From contig NZ_CP032405.1 in NCBI RefSeq assembly GCF_016806065.1, forward strand, positions 3,128,001 to 3,192,000: 64,000 nucleotides of DNA, read 5' to 3'. This DNA is from Rhizobium rosettiformans (lineage in GTDB: Bacteria > Pseudomonadota > Alphaproteobacteria > Rhizobiales > Rhizobiaceae). Positions 35,384 to 44,555 of this stretch are shown here, in pieces; position 1 is the first letter of the stretch, and the number at the start of each line of letters is the position of its first letter. The notes below the pieces were generated by a model, which searched no databases, was not told where the DNA came from, and saw nothing but the letters and a program-made list of their open reading frames with translations. The position numbers were made by a program, and so were the translations under genes.

Positions 35384-37909
35384 TCATCGCCCTCCGATCC
35401 CGGTCAGGCTCTGCAACACGAAGGGGAAGGCGAGTCCGATCAGGCCGGCCACGGCCGTGTAGTCGTGCCACAGCCGTCCGATGCGCAGATCGAGCACGCG
35501 TGACGGCCCGATATACCCGCTATTCCAGCGCCACAGCCCGTAGATCGCCAGCACCGCGCCGATCGCTGCTTGCAGCGCAACGTAAAAGGCGACCGCAAAC
35601 GCCGAAGCGGAGGCAGCATGCCCGGTCGGTGCGGGGATCGACATCAGCAGCACTGCGACCGCACCGACGCTGATCACATGCGCACCAAGCGTTACCGCCA
35701 GGCTCGTGACCGTCCGGCCGGGCTGACCATCGGCGAAGCGTCCCGCGATCGCTGCCATGACGAGGGCGCCAGCACCGACCAGCGACGGCAGGACAAAGGT
35801 GAAGTCGAGATCCGGCGGCGGCCAGTTGGGGGCGGATAGCCAGAGGAAGAAGGCACCGAACACCAGGGACGTGTAGAGCGTCGCATTGGCGGCAAGGGCA
35901 AAGACCACGGCCCACCAGGAGGGCGGCTGCGCCACTTCCTGGTGGTGCAGGGCCCGTTCGCCCCGCCCGATCTCGAGTGGGCCTATATCTTGCTTCAGCC
36001 CCGTCGCCGGCGTCCACAGGAAGAAGAAGATGATGACCACGACGAAGGCGACCGGCGTCAGCCAGTAGAGCTTGGCGAGCAGACTGGCGAAAAAGGCCGC
36101 CGTGGCCATCGCCGTCCAGAGCGGCAGATAGGTGGGGCGGGGAAGCACGACCACATGGTCGAGGCGGCCGCTCACCATGTCCACCGTCAGCGTCTCCATC
36201 CAGCCATTGCGCATGAAGCCGAGATAGCCGCGTCCGGCGGCGAGCTCCGGGCCGAGGCTGCGCGGCTCGAGCGCATCGGCGCGGACGTCGATATGCGGCA
36301 ACGAGCCGAAATTGTAGGATGGCGGCGGCGTGGGCGTCGCCCATTCCAGCGTTCCGGCTTCCCAGGGGTCGCGCCGGAATGGCCGGCCATGGCGAATGAG
36401 CATGATCAGGTCGAGGGCCACCAGCGCAAAGCCGATCGTCATCACGAAGCTGCCGACCGAGGAGATGAAGTTCAAGACCTCCCAGCCGGCTGCCTGCGGG
36501 TATTCGAAGACACGGCGCGGCATGCCGCGCAGGCCCGTCAGGTGCATGATGAAGAATGTGACATTGAAGCCGATGAAGACCAGCCAGAAGGCGGGCTTCG
36601 ACAGGTGCTGCACGGGCTGGCGCCCGGTGATGTGCGGCAGCCAGTAATAGGCCGCTGCCATCATCGGAAAGACGAAGCCGCCGACCAGCACGTAATGCAG
36701 ATGCGCCACGACGAAATGCGTGTCATGCGCCTGCCAGTCAAAGGGCACCATGGCCAGCATCACACCAGTCAGGCCACCCGCCACGAAGACGAAGAAAAAG
36801 CCGAAGACATGCAGCATGGGGATCGAATAGCGCGGCCTGCCATGCGCCATGGTCGCAAGCCAGGCGAAGATCTGGATGCCGGTCGGGATGGCAACGAGCG
36901 CACTTGCCGCCGAGAAGAAGGAAAGCGCCACATGCGGAATGCCCACCGTATACATGTGGTGGACCCACAGCCCGAAGGACAGAAACGCCATGGCGACGAT
37001 GGCGGCGACGATCAGCCCGTAACCTTCCAGTCGCGTACGACACAGGACCGGAATGATGGTCGACAGCGCGCCGGCGGCAGGCAGGAAGATGATGTAGACC
37101 TCCGGATGCCCGAAAAGCCAGAACAGGTGCTGCCAGAGCAGTGGATCGCCACCGCGGGTCGGGTCGAAGAAGGGCAGGTCGAAGGCGCGCTCCACCTCCA
37201 GCAAGATGGAGCCAAGGATCAACGGCGGGAAGCCGATGATCATCATTCCTGCGACGACCAGCATGTACCAGGCGAAGATCGGCATCCGGGTGAGCGACAT
37301 GCCCGGTGACCGGAGCTTCAGGATCGTCACCATGATCTCGATCGCTGCCGCCAGCGCCGAAATCTCGACGAAGGTGATGCCGAGCAGCCAGACATCGGCA
37401 TTGATGCCTGGCGAAAAGGGGCGGGAGGAGAGCGGCGTATACATGAACCAGCCGCCATCGGGCGCAATCCCGAAGATGAGCGCTGCGACCAGGAAGGAGC
37501 CGCCGAACAGGTAACACCAGTAGCCATAGGCCGACATGCGCGGGAAGGCGAGGTCGCGAGCGCCCAGCATCTTCGGCAGGAGATACAGTGCCAGCCCCTC
37601 GAAGAAGGGGATGGCGAACAGGAACATCATGATGACGCCATGCATCGTGAAGACCTGGGCATATTGGGCGGCATCGAGGAAGGCGCTGTTGGTCGAGGCG
37701 AGCTGTGCCCGGATCAGCATGGCGAGTACGCCGCCGATCGCGAAGAACACGAGTGCCGTCACCATGAAGCGCTTGCCGACAACGGTGTGGTTCACCGCCG
37801 ACAGCCTCTCCAGACCATGGCCCGAGCCCCAGACGGCGTCGAGCTCATGGTGCAGCCGGATCGCCGTTTCCGGTGTCTGATAGCCCGTCTCGGGTCTGGC
37901 GTCGTTCAT
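35384..37909 (-). CDS. Cytochrome c oxidase subunit I-III fusion
   Basis: Heme-copper oxidase of 841 residues. Subunit I occupies about 1-560: heme ligand His90 (FTMHGVIMMF), GHPEVYIIFLP with CuB His268, Glu270 and Tyr272, WVHHMYTVG with His317/318, and HFVVAHLHYVLVGG with the heme a3 and a ligands. Subunit III-like helices follow (about 640-841). Glu270 marks an A1-type D-channel. Two deviations are seen: residue 346 in PTGIQIFAW is Gln where K-channel enzymes have Lys, and the Asn pair after AFPRM is SA. The ATG at 37909 overlaps the coxB stop (ATGA). Confidence 0.92.
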   Translation of the reverse strand: MNDARPETGYQTPETAIRLHHELDAVWGSGHGLERLSAVNHTVVGKRFMVTALVFFAIGGVLAMLIRAQLASTNSAFLDAAQYAQVFTMHGVIMMFLFAIPFFEGLALYLLPKMLGARDLAFPRMSAYGYWCYLFGGSFLVAALIFGIAPDGGWFMYTPLSSRPFSPGINADVWLLGITFVEISALAAAIEIMVTILKLRSPGMSLTRMPIFAWYMLVVAGMMIIGFPPLILGSILLEVERAFDLPFFDPTRGGDPLLWQHLFWLFGHPEVYIIFLPAAGALSTIIPVLCRTRLEGYGLIVAAIVAMAFLSFGLWVHHMYTVGIPHVALSFFSAASALVAIPTGIQIFAWLATMAHGRPRYSIPMLHVFGFFFVFVAGGLTGVMLAMVPFDWQAHDTHFVVAHLHYVLVGGFVFPMMAAAYYWLPHITGRQPVQHLSKPAFWLVFIGFNVTFFIMHLTGLRGMPRRVFEYPQAAGWEVLNFISSVGSFVMTIGFALVALDLIMLIRHGRPFRRDPWEAGTLEWATPTPPPSYNFGSLPHIDVRADALEPRSLGPELAAGRGYLGFMRNGWMETLTVDMVSGRLDHVVVLPRPTYLPLWTAMATAAFFASLLAKLYWLTPVAFVVVIIFFFLWTPATGLKQDIGPLEIGRGERALHHQEVAQPPSWWAVVFALAANATLYTSLVFGAFFLWLSAPNWPPPDLDFTFVLPSLVGAGALVMAAIAGRFADGQPGRTVTSLAVTLGAHVISVGAVAVLLMSIPAPTGHAASASAFAVAFYVALQAAIGAVLAIYGLWRWNSGYIGPSRVLDLRIGRLWHDYTAVAGLIGLAFPFVLQSLTGIGGR

Positions 37910-38616
37910 GGTGCGGACACTCCTGCGGCAAGTGCGGTCAGACGTTGGCGATAGGTTTCGGGCGGATGGGCTTCGACGGTAAAGCGCATGCCGGCATGGC
38001 CGGTGCCGCAATATTCGGCACAGATGCCGCCATAGCGGCCCGGCACATCGGCCTTGATGCGCACGACCGTCTCATGCCCGGGCACGGCATCGATCTTGCC
38101 GGCGAGCCTCGGGATCCAGAAGCTATGGACCACGTCGGCACTGGTGACCCGCACCTCGACCACGCCGCCGGCCGGAATATGCAAGGTCCCGTCCGTCGCC
38201 ACGTTGTCCCCGAGATCCGGATAGCGGAAACCCCAATGCCACATGGCGCCATGTGCCTCGACACGGGCGACCACCGGCTCGTTCTGCCAGGCGCCGATCA
38301 GATATTCCCCCTGCGCCATGCCATAGGCCATCAGCGCGACCAGCACGGGAACGGGCAGAAACAAACCGCCGGCAATCATCCAACCTTTAGGTGAGAGGCT
38401 GCGTCCGAAGCCGGGTTTGAAGAAGACGAGGCCGAGCAGCGCAAGCACCAGGCCCAGGATGAGACCAGAGCCGATCAGCATGATCCACCAGAGATTGGCG
38501 ATCGCGCCGGCATAGGGGCCGGCCGGATCCAGTGTCGACAGATCGCCTGAACAGGCAGACAGTGTAAGGCCGATCACGCTAAGGCATGTGATACGGTGGA
38601 ACATTCGGCCGCACAT
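37906..38616 (-). CDS. Cytochrome c oxidase subunit II (lipoprotein)
   Basis: 236-residue CuA subunit. A lipoprotein signal precedes LTLSACSG, two membrane helices follow, then the CuA domain: MWHWGFRYPD for electron entry, and HSFWIP, ICAEYCGTGHAGM supplying the His, two Cys, His and Met ligands. No CxxCH is present, so there is no fused cytochrome c. The start at 38616 has GGAGG 8 bases upstream; this start lies only 30 bp from that of the divergent DUF2231 gene. The 3' end overlaps the subunit I-III gene. Confidence 0.9.
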   Translation of the reverse strand: MCGRMFHRITCLSVIGLTLSACSGDLSTLDPAGPYAGAIANLWWIMLIGSGLILGLVLALLGLVFFKPGFGRSLSPKGWMIAGGLFLPVPVLVALMAYGMAQGEYLIGAWQNEPVVARVEAHGAMWHWGFRYPDLGDNVATDGTLHIPAGGVVEVRVTSADVVHSFWIPRLAGKIDAVPGHETVVRIKADVPGRYGGICAEYCGTGHAGMRFTVEAHPPETYRQRLTALAAGVSAP

Positions 38617-38624
38617 CGGCCTTT

Positions 38625-38640
38625 CCTCCGCAAAAGGAGG
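38625..38640. promoter_or_regulatory. Facing Shine-Dalgarno inverted repeat
   Basis: CCTCC and GGAGG arms with a 6-base spacer provide the ribosome-binding sites of coxB (minus strand, 8 bases before its ATG) and the DUF2231 gene (plus strand, 6 bases before its ATG). Each gene's promoter must lie at or beyond the other's start, so the two transcripts probably overlap. Confidence 0.55.
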
Positions 38641-38646
38641 GCTTTC

Positions 38647-39153
38647 ATGGCCAATATGTCTGAGACTGACGAACCGAACCCCGTCATTGAGCAGCTTGAG
38701 GAGAAGGACAAGACGTCCGCCGTGGCTGTTGCCGGTCACCCGCTGCATGCCATGAGCGTACATTTCCCGATCGCCCTGGTCTTCGGCACGCTCGCCGTCG
38801 ATGTCTTCTACTGGTTCAGCGCAGATCCCTTCTGGCTGCGCGTCGGTCTGTGGACCTCCGGTACGGCCTTCCTCGCGGGTGTGGCGGCCGGCCTTGTCGG
38901 AACGGCCGAGCTGCTGCTGGTGCCCGGCATTCGCGCCCGCGCGGCAAGCTGGGCCCATGCCATTGCGGCCATCACCCTGATCTCGGTTGCCGGCGCCAAC
39001 TGGGGCTTGCGGCTTATCGATCCGGAGGTCGTTCTGCCGCATGGTATGCTGCTTTCGGTTCTGGCGGCCGTCTTGACCGGCGTTGCTGGCTGGCACGGTG
39101 GTAAGCTGATCTTCGATCACGGAATCGGCCTCATGGTGTCGCCCAAGGATTGA
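38647..39153 (+). CDS. DUF2231 membrane protein
   Basis: A 168-residue protein with four hydrophobic segments and the family motif GHPLHAMSVHFPIALVFGTL, whose His residues might bind heme or metal (inference). GTAFLAGVAAGLVGTAELLL and a later GAVTGVAGW-type segment are also typical. It is encoded opposite the surrounding oxidase genes and starts 30 bp from coxB. Its 3' end overlaps the CopD-like gene by 23 bp. A role linked to the oxidase is likely by location only. Confidence 0.82.
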   Translation: MANMSETDEPNPVIEQLEEKDKTSAVAVAGHPLHAMSVHFPIALVFGTLAVDVFYWFSADPFWLRVGLWTSGTAFLAGVAAGLVGTAELLLVPGIRARAASWAHAIAAITLISVAGANWGLRLIDPEVVLPHGMLLSVLAAVLTGVAGWHGGKLIFDHGIGLMVSPKD

Positions 39154-39631
39154 ATGGCTCAAGGAGGCGTTGCAGCCCGCCCGGTTCGTACATCACGGCC
39201 GGGAGGGTGAACTGGGGCGCCTCCTTGGCGAGCACGAGAATGAGAATTGCCAGAACCACGGCACAGCAGCTGACCGTTGCCACGACAAAGCGCCAGGCCG
39301 GATAGACTTCCCCCTTCTTGAAAAGCCGGATGACCACCAAGCCGGAAAAGACGTGGAAAATCGCAAGCAGCCCGACAAAGGCGAGCTTCCACGAAAACCA
39401 GGGCGCAAACACCTCTCGCATGAAGCTGAGTGCGATGCCGCTTGCCACAGCAATGAAAGCCGCTGGCGAGATCAGCACGACAAAGGCAAAGCGGGTCATC
39501 CGCTGCATGCGGTAGAGCGCATCGTCGTTCTCGACATGCGCCCGCTGCACGTAAAGGCTCGGCAGGCTGATGAGCCCGGCGGTCCAGATGGCGATGGCGG
39601 CGATATGCACGAATTTCAGGATGGCAATCAT
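39131..39631 (-). CDS. CopD-like membrane protein
   Basis: A 166-residue membrane protein with about four helices. MIAILKFVHIAAIAIWTAGL matches the CopD/HemJ-type first helix with its conserved His, and FAFVVLISPAAFIAVASGIA the second. CopD proteins are linked to copper import, which fits a gene next to an oxidase that needs CuA and CuB. The ATG at 39631 overlaps the stop of ctaG on the same strand, suggesting coupling. Assignment to copper transport is inference. Confidence 0.75.
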   Translation of the reverse strand: MIAILKFVHIAAIAIWTAGLISLPSLYVQRAHVENDDALYRMQRMTRFAFVVLISPAAFIAVASGIALSFMREVFAPWFSWKLAFVGLLAIFHVFSGLVVIRLFKKGEVYPAWRFVVATVSCCAVVLAILILVLAKEAPQFTLPAVMYEPGGLQRLLEPFNPWATP

Positions 39632-40374
39632 CAGCGCGGAGCCTCGCTGTCGAAGCTGCGCCCGGCAAACAGGCTGCGCAGCTTGAGAAGAGCGGCGAAA
39701 AGATAGGGCAGGGCCGCCGGCACCCACATCAGAAGCCCGGAAAGCTGCTGGTCGGCGAGCGGCGACAGGCCGAAGGGATGCGTCGTGTCCATATGGGCGG
39801 CAAACAGCGGCTCGCGTGAAAAGGTCAGCAAGGCCCCCAGCATGCCCATCTGGATCGTCGTGCCGAGCAGGAGTGCCACCGAAGGCCCAACCGTGCGCCG
39901 CGGCGACAGGATGTCATACCACAGCCAGACCGCCGATCCGATCAGCGTCAGTTCCATCAGCCAGTAGGCCGCAGGCGAGGAGAGGGCGAAGAGATAGGGC
40001 TCCGGGGCATGCCAGGCCCACATCAGGATCGTGTGCACCAGAAAGGAGAGCTGCGCCGGCAGGGGCTGACGCTCGCGCGCCTTCGGCGGGATCGCAAGGA
40101 CGATGAGTGGGGCCAGAAACGTGACAAGCAGGATGTGATGCAGCACACGGGCCGAAAACAGCGCGGAAGCGAGCGCACAGAGCGGCGAGACAAAGGCGAG
40201 CAGCATGACGAGAAGTGCAGCGCCAGCGGCCATGCGTTGCCGGGGATTGCTGGCAGTGGTCATCAGCAGCACGAAAACCGCGCCGATTGCCGCAAGCAGG
40301 GGCGGGTCGAAATTCCAGTCGCGCCAGAGCATCTCCGGTGTCGGCGCCGGGCCGCAATAGATATTGAGGTTCAT
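39631..40374 (-). CDS. ctaG: Cytochrome c oxidase assembly factor, CtaG (caa3) type
   Basis: A 247-residue membrane protein of the caa3-type CtaG family, not the Cox11 type. Visible features are IYCGPAPTPEMLWRDWNFDP at the N-terminus, RVLHHILLVTFLAPLIVLAI, a further His in WAWHAPEPY and PLADQQLSGLLMWVPAALPY. About seven helices are predicted by eye. The family is needed for maturation of the copper centres of caa3 oxidases. It is the first gene of the leftward cox cluster. Confidence 0.86.
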   Translation of the reverse strand: MNLNIYCGPAPTPEMLWRDWNFDPPLLAAIGAVFVLLMTTASNPRQRMAAGAALLVMLLAFVSPLCALASALFSARVLHHILLVTFLAPLIVLAIPPKARERQPLPAQLSFLVHTILMWAWHAPEPYLFALSSPAAYWLMELTLIGSAVWLWYDILSPRRTVGPSVALLLGTTIQMGMLGALLTFSREPLFAAHMDTTHPFGLSPLADQQLSGLLMWVPAALPYLFAALLKLRSLFAGRSFDSEAPR

Positions 40375-40535
40375 GATGTCAGTCCCGAATCGCCGTCAAA
40401 GTCGGTCATTGCCCCACGCATGCGCACCTTCCGCTTGGCCGCCGCCCTGCGAGGGCAACACGCGTCGTGCAACATTGTTCCATGCCAATTGTTCCATCGG
40501 CGCAGAAGTCTGGGGAAAAGCCTGACGGAACGACC

Positions 40536-42815
40536 TCAGCTGCCCCGCTCGATCCGCACCGGAACGGACTTGTAGGCCGGTGTTTTCGAGGCGCGGTCGT
40601 GATGCGCAAGCGGCACGAGCGGATTGAGCTCGGGATAATAGCCGCCGACACAGCCATCCGGCAGGTCGAAGGGCATGACCTCGAGCCCGCCGACGCGACG
40701 GTCGACCCCATCCTCGGCATCGCTGACCAGCGTCACTCGTTCCCCGACGGTGAGCCCATGCCGCTCGATCTCGGCGGGGCTGATCAGCAGAACGTCGCGC
40801 TTGCCCTCTATGCCGCGCAGGCGGTCGCTATAGCCATAAACCGTCGTGTTGAACTGGTCGTTGCTGCGCAGGGTCACCAGGCTCATTCGGCCCGGCGCGG
40901 GCTGAAAGCCGGTGGCCGAGAGCATCTCGGGCGTGATGAACTCGGCTTTGCCGCTCTCCGTCTTCCACTGCCGCTCGCGGGCGGAGTTGCCGCGATAGAA
41001 ACCGCCGGGCGTAAAGATGCGGGTGTTGAAGTCGCGGAATTCCTCGGGATAGGTCTTCTCGATCAGATCGCGGACGGAGGCCGTGTCGCGCGCCCAGTGG
41101 CCCCACAGCATCTTCGGGTTCTGCGGCAGGGTCGCCTCGGCAAGCCGGCTGACGATCTCGATCTCCGATTTCAGGTGTTCGCTCGCTGGCGTGCGCTTGC
41201 CGACGGAGCCGTGAACGCAGCTCAGGCTGTCTTCCATCGACACCACCTGCGGATGGCCGGTCAGTGGATCCATCTCGCTGCGCCCGAGACAGGGCAGGAG
41301 ATAGGCGATTTCGCCGTTGAACAGATGGCCGCGATTGAGCTTGGTGGCGATCTGCACCGTCAGCCGCTGCCGCGGCCAGGCCTCCTCCATCGCCTTCTGT
41401 TCGGGGATCGCGCGCAGAAAATTGCCGCCGAGCGCGACAAAGGCAGTGACCTCGCCCTTGAGAATGGCCTCGCAGGCCTCGACCGTGTTCATGCCTTTCT
41501 CGCGCGGCGGCGAGAAATCGAACATCTCCGCGAGCCGGTCGAGCGGCACGAGTTCCGGCTTTTCCGCAATGCCGACGGTCCGCTGACCCTGGACGTTGGA
41601 ATGGCCACGTACCGGCGAAATTCCGGCACCTTGGCGGCCGATATTGCCCTTCATCAGCAGCAGGTTGGTGTAGGTCGAAATGTTCTCGAAGCCATGCACA
41701 TGCTGGGTGAGGCCCATGCCATAGATGCCGATGGTGTTCTCGGCTTCGACATAGACGCTGCCCGCAGCTTCGATCGCCGCGCGCGTGAGCCCGGAGACCT
41801 CCTCGATCTCGGCCCAGTCGAGCGCCCTCAGCCGCGCCTCGAAATCTTCGAAGCCGACGGTATGCTCGGCGATGAAGGCGCGGTCGATGACCTGACGATG
41901 ATCCGCTTGCGCCGCATCGTCGGCGGCCAGCACATGCTTGCAGAGCCCCAGCAGCACGGCGATGTCGCCGCCCGGTCTCACCTGGTGATACTGGCAGGAC
42001 AGCGCCGTCTCGCTGCCCGTCACCATCGCCGTCGGCTCCTGTGGATTGATCATCTTTTCCAGCCCTCGCTCGCGCACGGGGTTGAAGGTGACGATCCGGC
42101 AGCCCCGCCTGACCGCCGCCTGCAGCACATGCAGGAAACGCGGGCTGTTGGAGCCGGTATTCTGGCCGAAGAAGAAGATCGCATCGCAATGTTTGAAATC
42201 GTCGAGCACGACGGTGCCGACCGGCGAGCCGATCACCTGTTTCAGCGTCACCGAGGTCGTCTCGTGGCACATGTTGGAACTGTCGGGCAGATTGTTGTGG
42301 CCATAGGCACGGGCAAACAGCGCCCAGCAGTAGGACGTCTCAAGGCTGGCGCGGCCGGAGGTGTAGAAGACCGTCTTCTTCGGATCCATGGCCTTCAACT
42401 CACGCCCGATCTCGGCGAATGCCTCGTCCCAGGAGCAGGGCACGTAATGGTCACTCGCCCGGTCATAACGCATCGGATGGGTCAACCGCCCCAGCTGCTC
42501 CAGATCGTAATCGCTGAAGGTCTTGAGCTCGCTCACGCTGTGCCGGGCAAAGACGTCCGGAGTGGCCGTTCGGCTGGTCAGCTCCCAAAGCGTCGCCTTG
42601 GCGCCGTTTTCGCAGAATTCCACGGGATGGTGATCGGCTGGTTTGGTCCAGGCGCAGGAAACACAAGCGAAGCCACCCGGCTTGTTCTGCTCCAGAAGTG
42701 TAGCGATGGCGCCAGCGCTGATGCCTTCGTCGCCGGCGATCCGGGCAATGCCCCGAAGCGAACCCCAGCCGCCTGCCGGCCCGTCATACGTCACCGTCGC
42801 ATCATCCTTCGCCAT
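40536..42815 (-). CDS. YdeP/FdhF-family molybdopterin oxidoreductase
   Basis: 759-residue bis-MGD oxidoreductase. The N-terminus has three candidate cluster cysteines in GGFACVSCAW and EFCENGAKA, one fewer than the four of classical formate dehydrogenase. The Mo ligand is likely Cys in SSNMCHETTSVTLKQ. Cofactor-binding blocks follow (FFFGQNTGSNSPRFLHVLQA, RGHSNVQGQRTVG). E. coli YdeP is associated with acid resistance, but the reaction is unproven. Adjacent oxidase genes may take its electrons (inference). The ATG at 42815 fits the conserved MAKDDATVTYDGPAGGWGSL start. Confidence 0.88.
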   Translation of the reverse strand: MAKDDATVTYDGPAGGWGSLRGIARIAGDEGISAGAIATLLEQNKPGGFACVSCAWTKPADHHPVEFCENGAKATLWELTSRTATPDVFARHSVSELKTFSDYDLEQLGRLTHPMRYDRASDHYVPCSWDEAFAEIGRELKAMDPKKTVFYTSGRASLETSYCWALFARAYGHNNLPDSSNMCHETTSVTLKQVIGSPVGTVVLDDFKHCDAIFFFGQNTGSNSPRFLHVLQAAVRRGCRIVTFNPVRERGLEKMINPQEPTAMVTGSETALSCQYHQVRPGGDIAVLLGLCKHVLAADDAAQADHRQVIDRAFIAEHTVGFEDFEARLRALDWAEIEEVSGLTRAAIEAAGSVYVEAENTIGIYGMGLTQHVHGFENISTYTNLLLMKGNIGRQGAGISPVRGHSNVQGQRTVGIAEKPELVPLDRLAEMFDFSPPREKGMNTVEACEAILKGEVTAFVALGGNFLRAIPEQKAMEEAWPRQRLTVQIATKLNRGHLFNGEIAYLLPCLGRSEMDPLTGHPQVVSMEDSLSCVHGSVGKRTPASEHLKSEIEIVSRLAEATLPQNPKMLWGHWARDTASVRDLIEKTYPEEFRDFNTRIFTPGGFYRGNSARERQWKTESGKAEFITPEMLSATGFQPAPGRMSLVTLRSNDQFNTTVYGYSDRLRGIEGKRDVLLISPAEIERHGLTVGERVTLVSDAEDGVDRRVGGLEVMPFDLPDGCVGGYYPELNPLVPLAHHDRASKTPAYKSVPVRIERGS

Positions 42816-43057
42816 TATCCGCTCCCTTAAAATGAGTTTCGAAGGGAGAACGACTGGGCTGGCGATTGGTTGCGCGGGGCGGGGAACAACAGCCTGCGCG
42901 TGGCACACAAACGGGTGAGGCTCCATACTGAGTGCGAGATGCACCGGGCATTCTTCACCTCCGCCGCTTGCAAGCCGGACCGCGGCCACTACCCTTAAGG
43001 CTGGACCTGACGCGCCGGTTACGCTAGCCGAGTGTTGCGACCCCGTGTCTGGAGTAA

Positions 43058-44545
43058 ATGATGGCGCCTCCCTCCCTTTTTTCGCCTTCCCGGAACAGCT
43101 GGCGTATCGAGAAAGCTGACGACTTCTCGATCCTGATCGATGCCAATGACTATTTCGCCTCGATCCGTGCCTCGATGATGGCGGCGAAGCGGGTGATCTA
43201 CTTCGTTGGCTGGGATTTCGATGCCTCGATCACCCTTGGCCATCCCAAAGTCGATGATGGAGCCCCGCGCGCGGTCGGCGACTTCCTTCTTTGGCTTGCC
43301 CGCCGCACCCCGGGGCTGCAAATCAAGATCCTGCTGTGGAGCCCGGCGCCGCTTGCCAGCTGGGCGAGGCCATCGAACCTGCCTTATCTTCTGCGCTGGA
43401 AGTGGAACAAGCAGATTTCCGTCCGTCTGGACGGCAAGCATCCGCTCGGCAGTTCGCATCACCAGAAAATGCTGGTGATCGACGATGCCGTTGCCTATTG
43501 CGGCGGTATCGACGTGACGCTCGACCGCTGGGATACGCGCGAGCATCTCGACGAAAACCCCGACAGACGCCGCCCGAACGGCAAGCCTTACGGCCCCTGG
43601 CACGACATCTCCAGTCGCTTCACCGGTCCGGCAGCCCTGGCCCTCGGCGAACTCTGCCGCCAACGCTGGATCCGTGCCGGCGGCAAGGATGTTGTGCCGG
43701 TCGCGGCAGAGACGGCTCAGGCAGAGGTGGCGCCGAACTTCTCCTTCGGCCGCGTCGACATTGCGATTGCCCGCACCAGCCCCGCCTATCAGGACGAGAC
43801 TGCCGTCACCGAGATCGAGCAGCTCTATCTCGACATGATCAACGTGGCCCGACACACCGTCTATGCCGAAAGCCAGTATTTCGCCTCGCGCGCCATCGCA
43901 CAAGCCATCGCGCGGAGGCTCGCCGAGCCGGACGGGCCGGAATTCGTGCTGATCAATCCGACGACCTCGGACAACTGGCTCGGCACGATCGCCATGGACA
44001 CGGCCCGCGCCCGGCTTGCCGAATCCATGCGCCGACACGACGACCATGGACGCTTCAAAATCTATCACCCGGTCACCGCCGGAGGGCAGGCGATCTACGT
44101 GCACGCTAAGCTGATGATTGTCGACGACCGGTATCTCCGCGTCGGCTCGTCCAACATCAACAACCGCTCGATGCGCTTCGACCAGGAATGCGATGTGGCG
44201 CTTGAGGCGGGCGGTTCGGAAGACCTCTCGGCGAAGATCACAAGCTTCCGCAACGACCTGCTGGCCGAGCATCTGGGGGTAACACCCGACGCCATAGACC
44301 GGGCCATCCGCCGAGGCGGCTCGCTGATTGCAGCCATCGAGATGCTGAGGGCCGAGAACGAAGGCGCTGGGGGCGAAACGCTGAAGCCCTACGAGACGCC
44401 GACGATCTCAGACCTCGAAGAATGGCTCGCCGACCATGAAATTCTGGATCCCGAAGGCTCGGACGCAGTGTTCGAGCCGATCGAGAAGCGGGGGCTGTTT
44501 AGAGGGATGTTGAAGCGGCCGCGGCGGCGGAAGGCGGGCGGGTAG
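43058..44545 (+). CDS. Phospholipase D-family protein
   Basis: 495-residue protein with two HKD motifs: HHQKMLVIDD (His135, Lys137, Asp142) and HAKLMIVDD (His349, Lys351). Both are intact, so it should be catalytically active. There is no N-terminal membrane helix of the cardiolipin synthase type, and the arrangement resembles bacterial phospholipase D-like proteins annotated in rhizobia next to YdeP-type genes. Substrate is unknown; a role in phospholipid turnover or transphosphatidylation is possible. Confidence 0.85.
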   Translation: MMAPPSLFSPSRNSWRIEKADDFSILIDANDYFASIRASMMAAKRVIYFVGWDFDASITLGHPKVDDGAPRAVGDFLLWLARRTPGLQIKILLWSPAPLASWARPSNLPYLLRWKWNKQISVRLDGKHPLGSSHHQKMLVIDDAVAYCGGIDVTLDRWDTREHLDENPDRRRPNGKPYGPWHDISSRFTGPAALALGELCRQRWIRAGGKDVVPVAAETAQAEVAPNFSFGRVDIAIARTSPAYQDETAVTEIEQLYLDMINVARHTVYAESQYFASRAIAQAIARRLAEPDGPEFVLINPTTSDNWLGTIAMDTARARLAESMRRHDDHGRFKIYHPVTAGGQAIYVHAKLMIVDDRYLRVGSSNINNRSMRFDQECDVALEAGGSEDLSAKITSFRNDLLAEHLGVTPDAIDRAIRRGGSLIAAIEMLRAENEGAGGETLKPYETPTISDLEEWLADHEILDPEGSDAVFEPIEKRGLFRGMLKRPRRRKAGG

Positions 44546-44555
44546 AGATTAGACC

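Noticed and set aside
40467..42830. A 787-codon plus-strand frame opposite the YdeP-type gene
   Set aside because: No recognisable protein and no ribosome-binding site; the minus-strand gene has all expected motifs.
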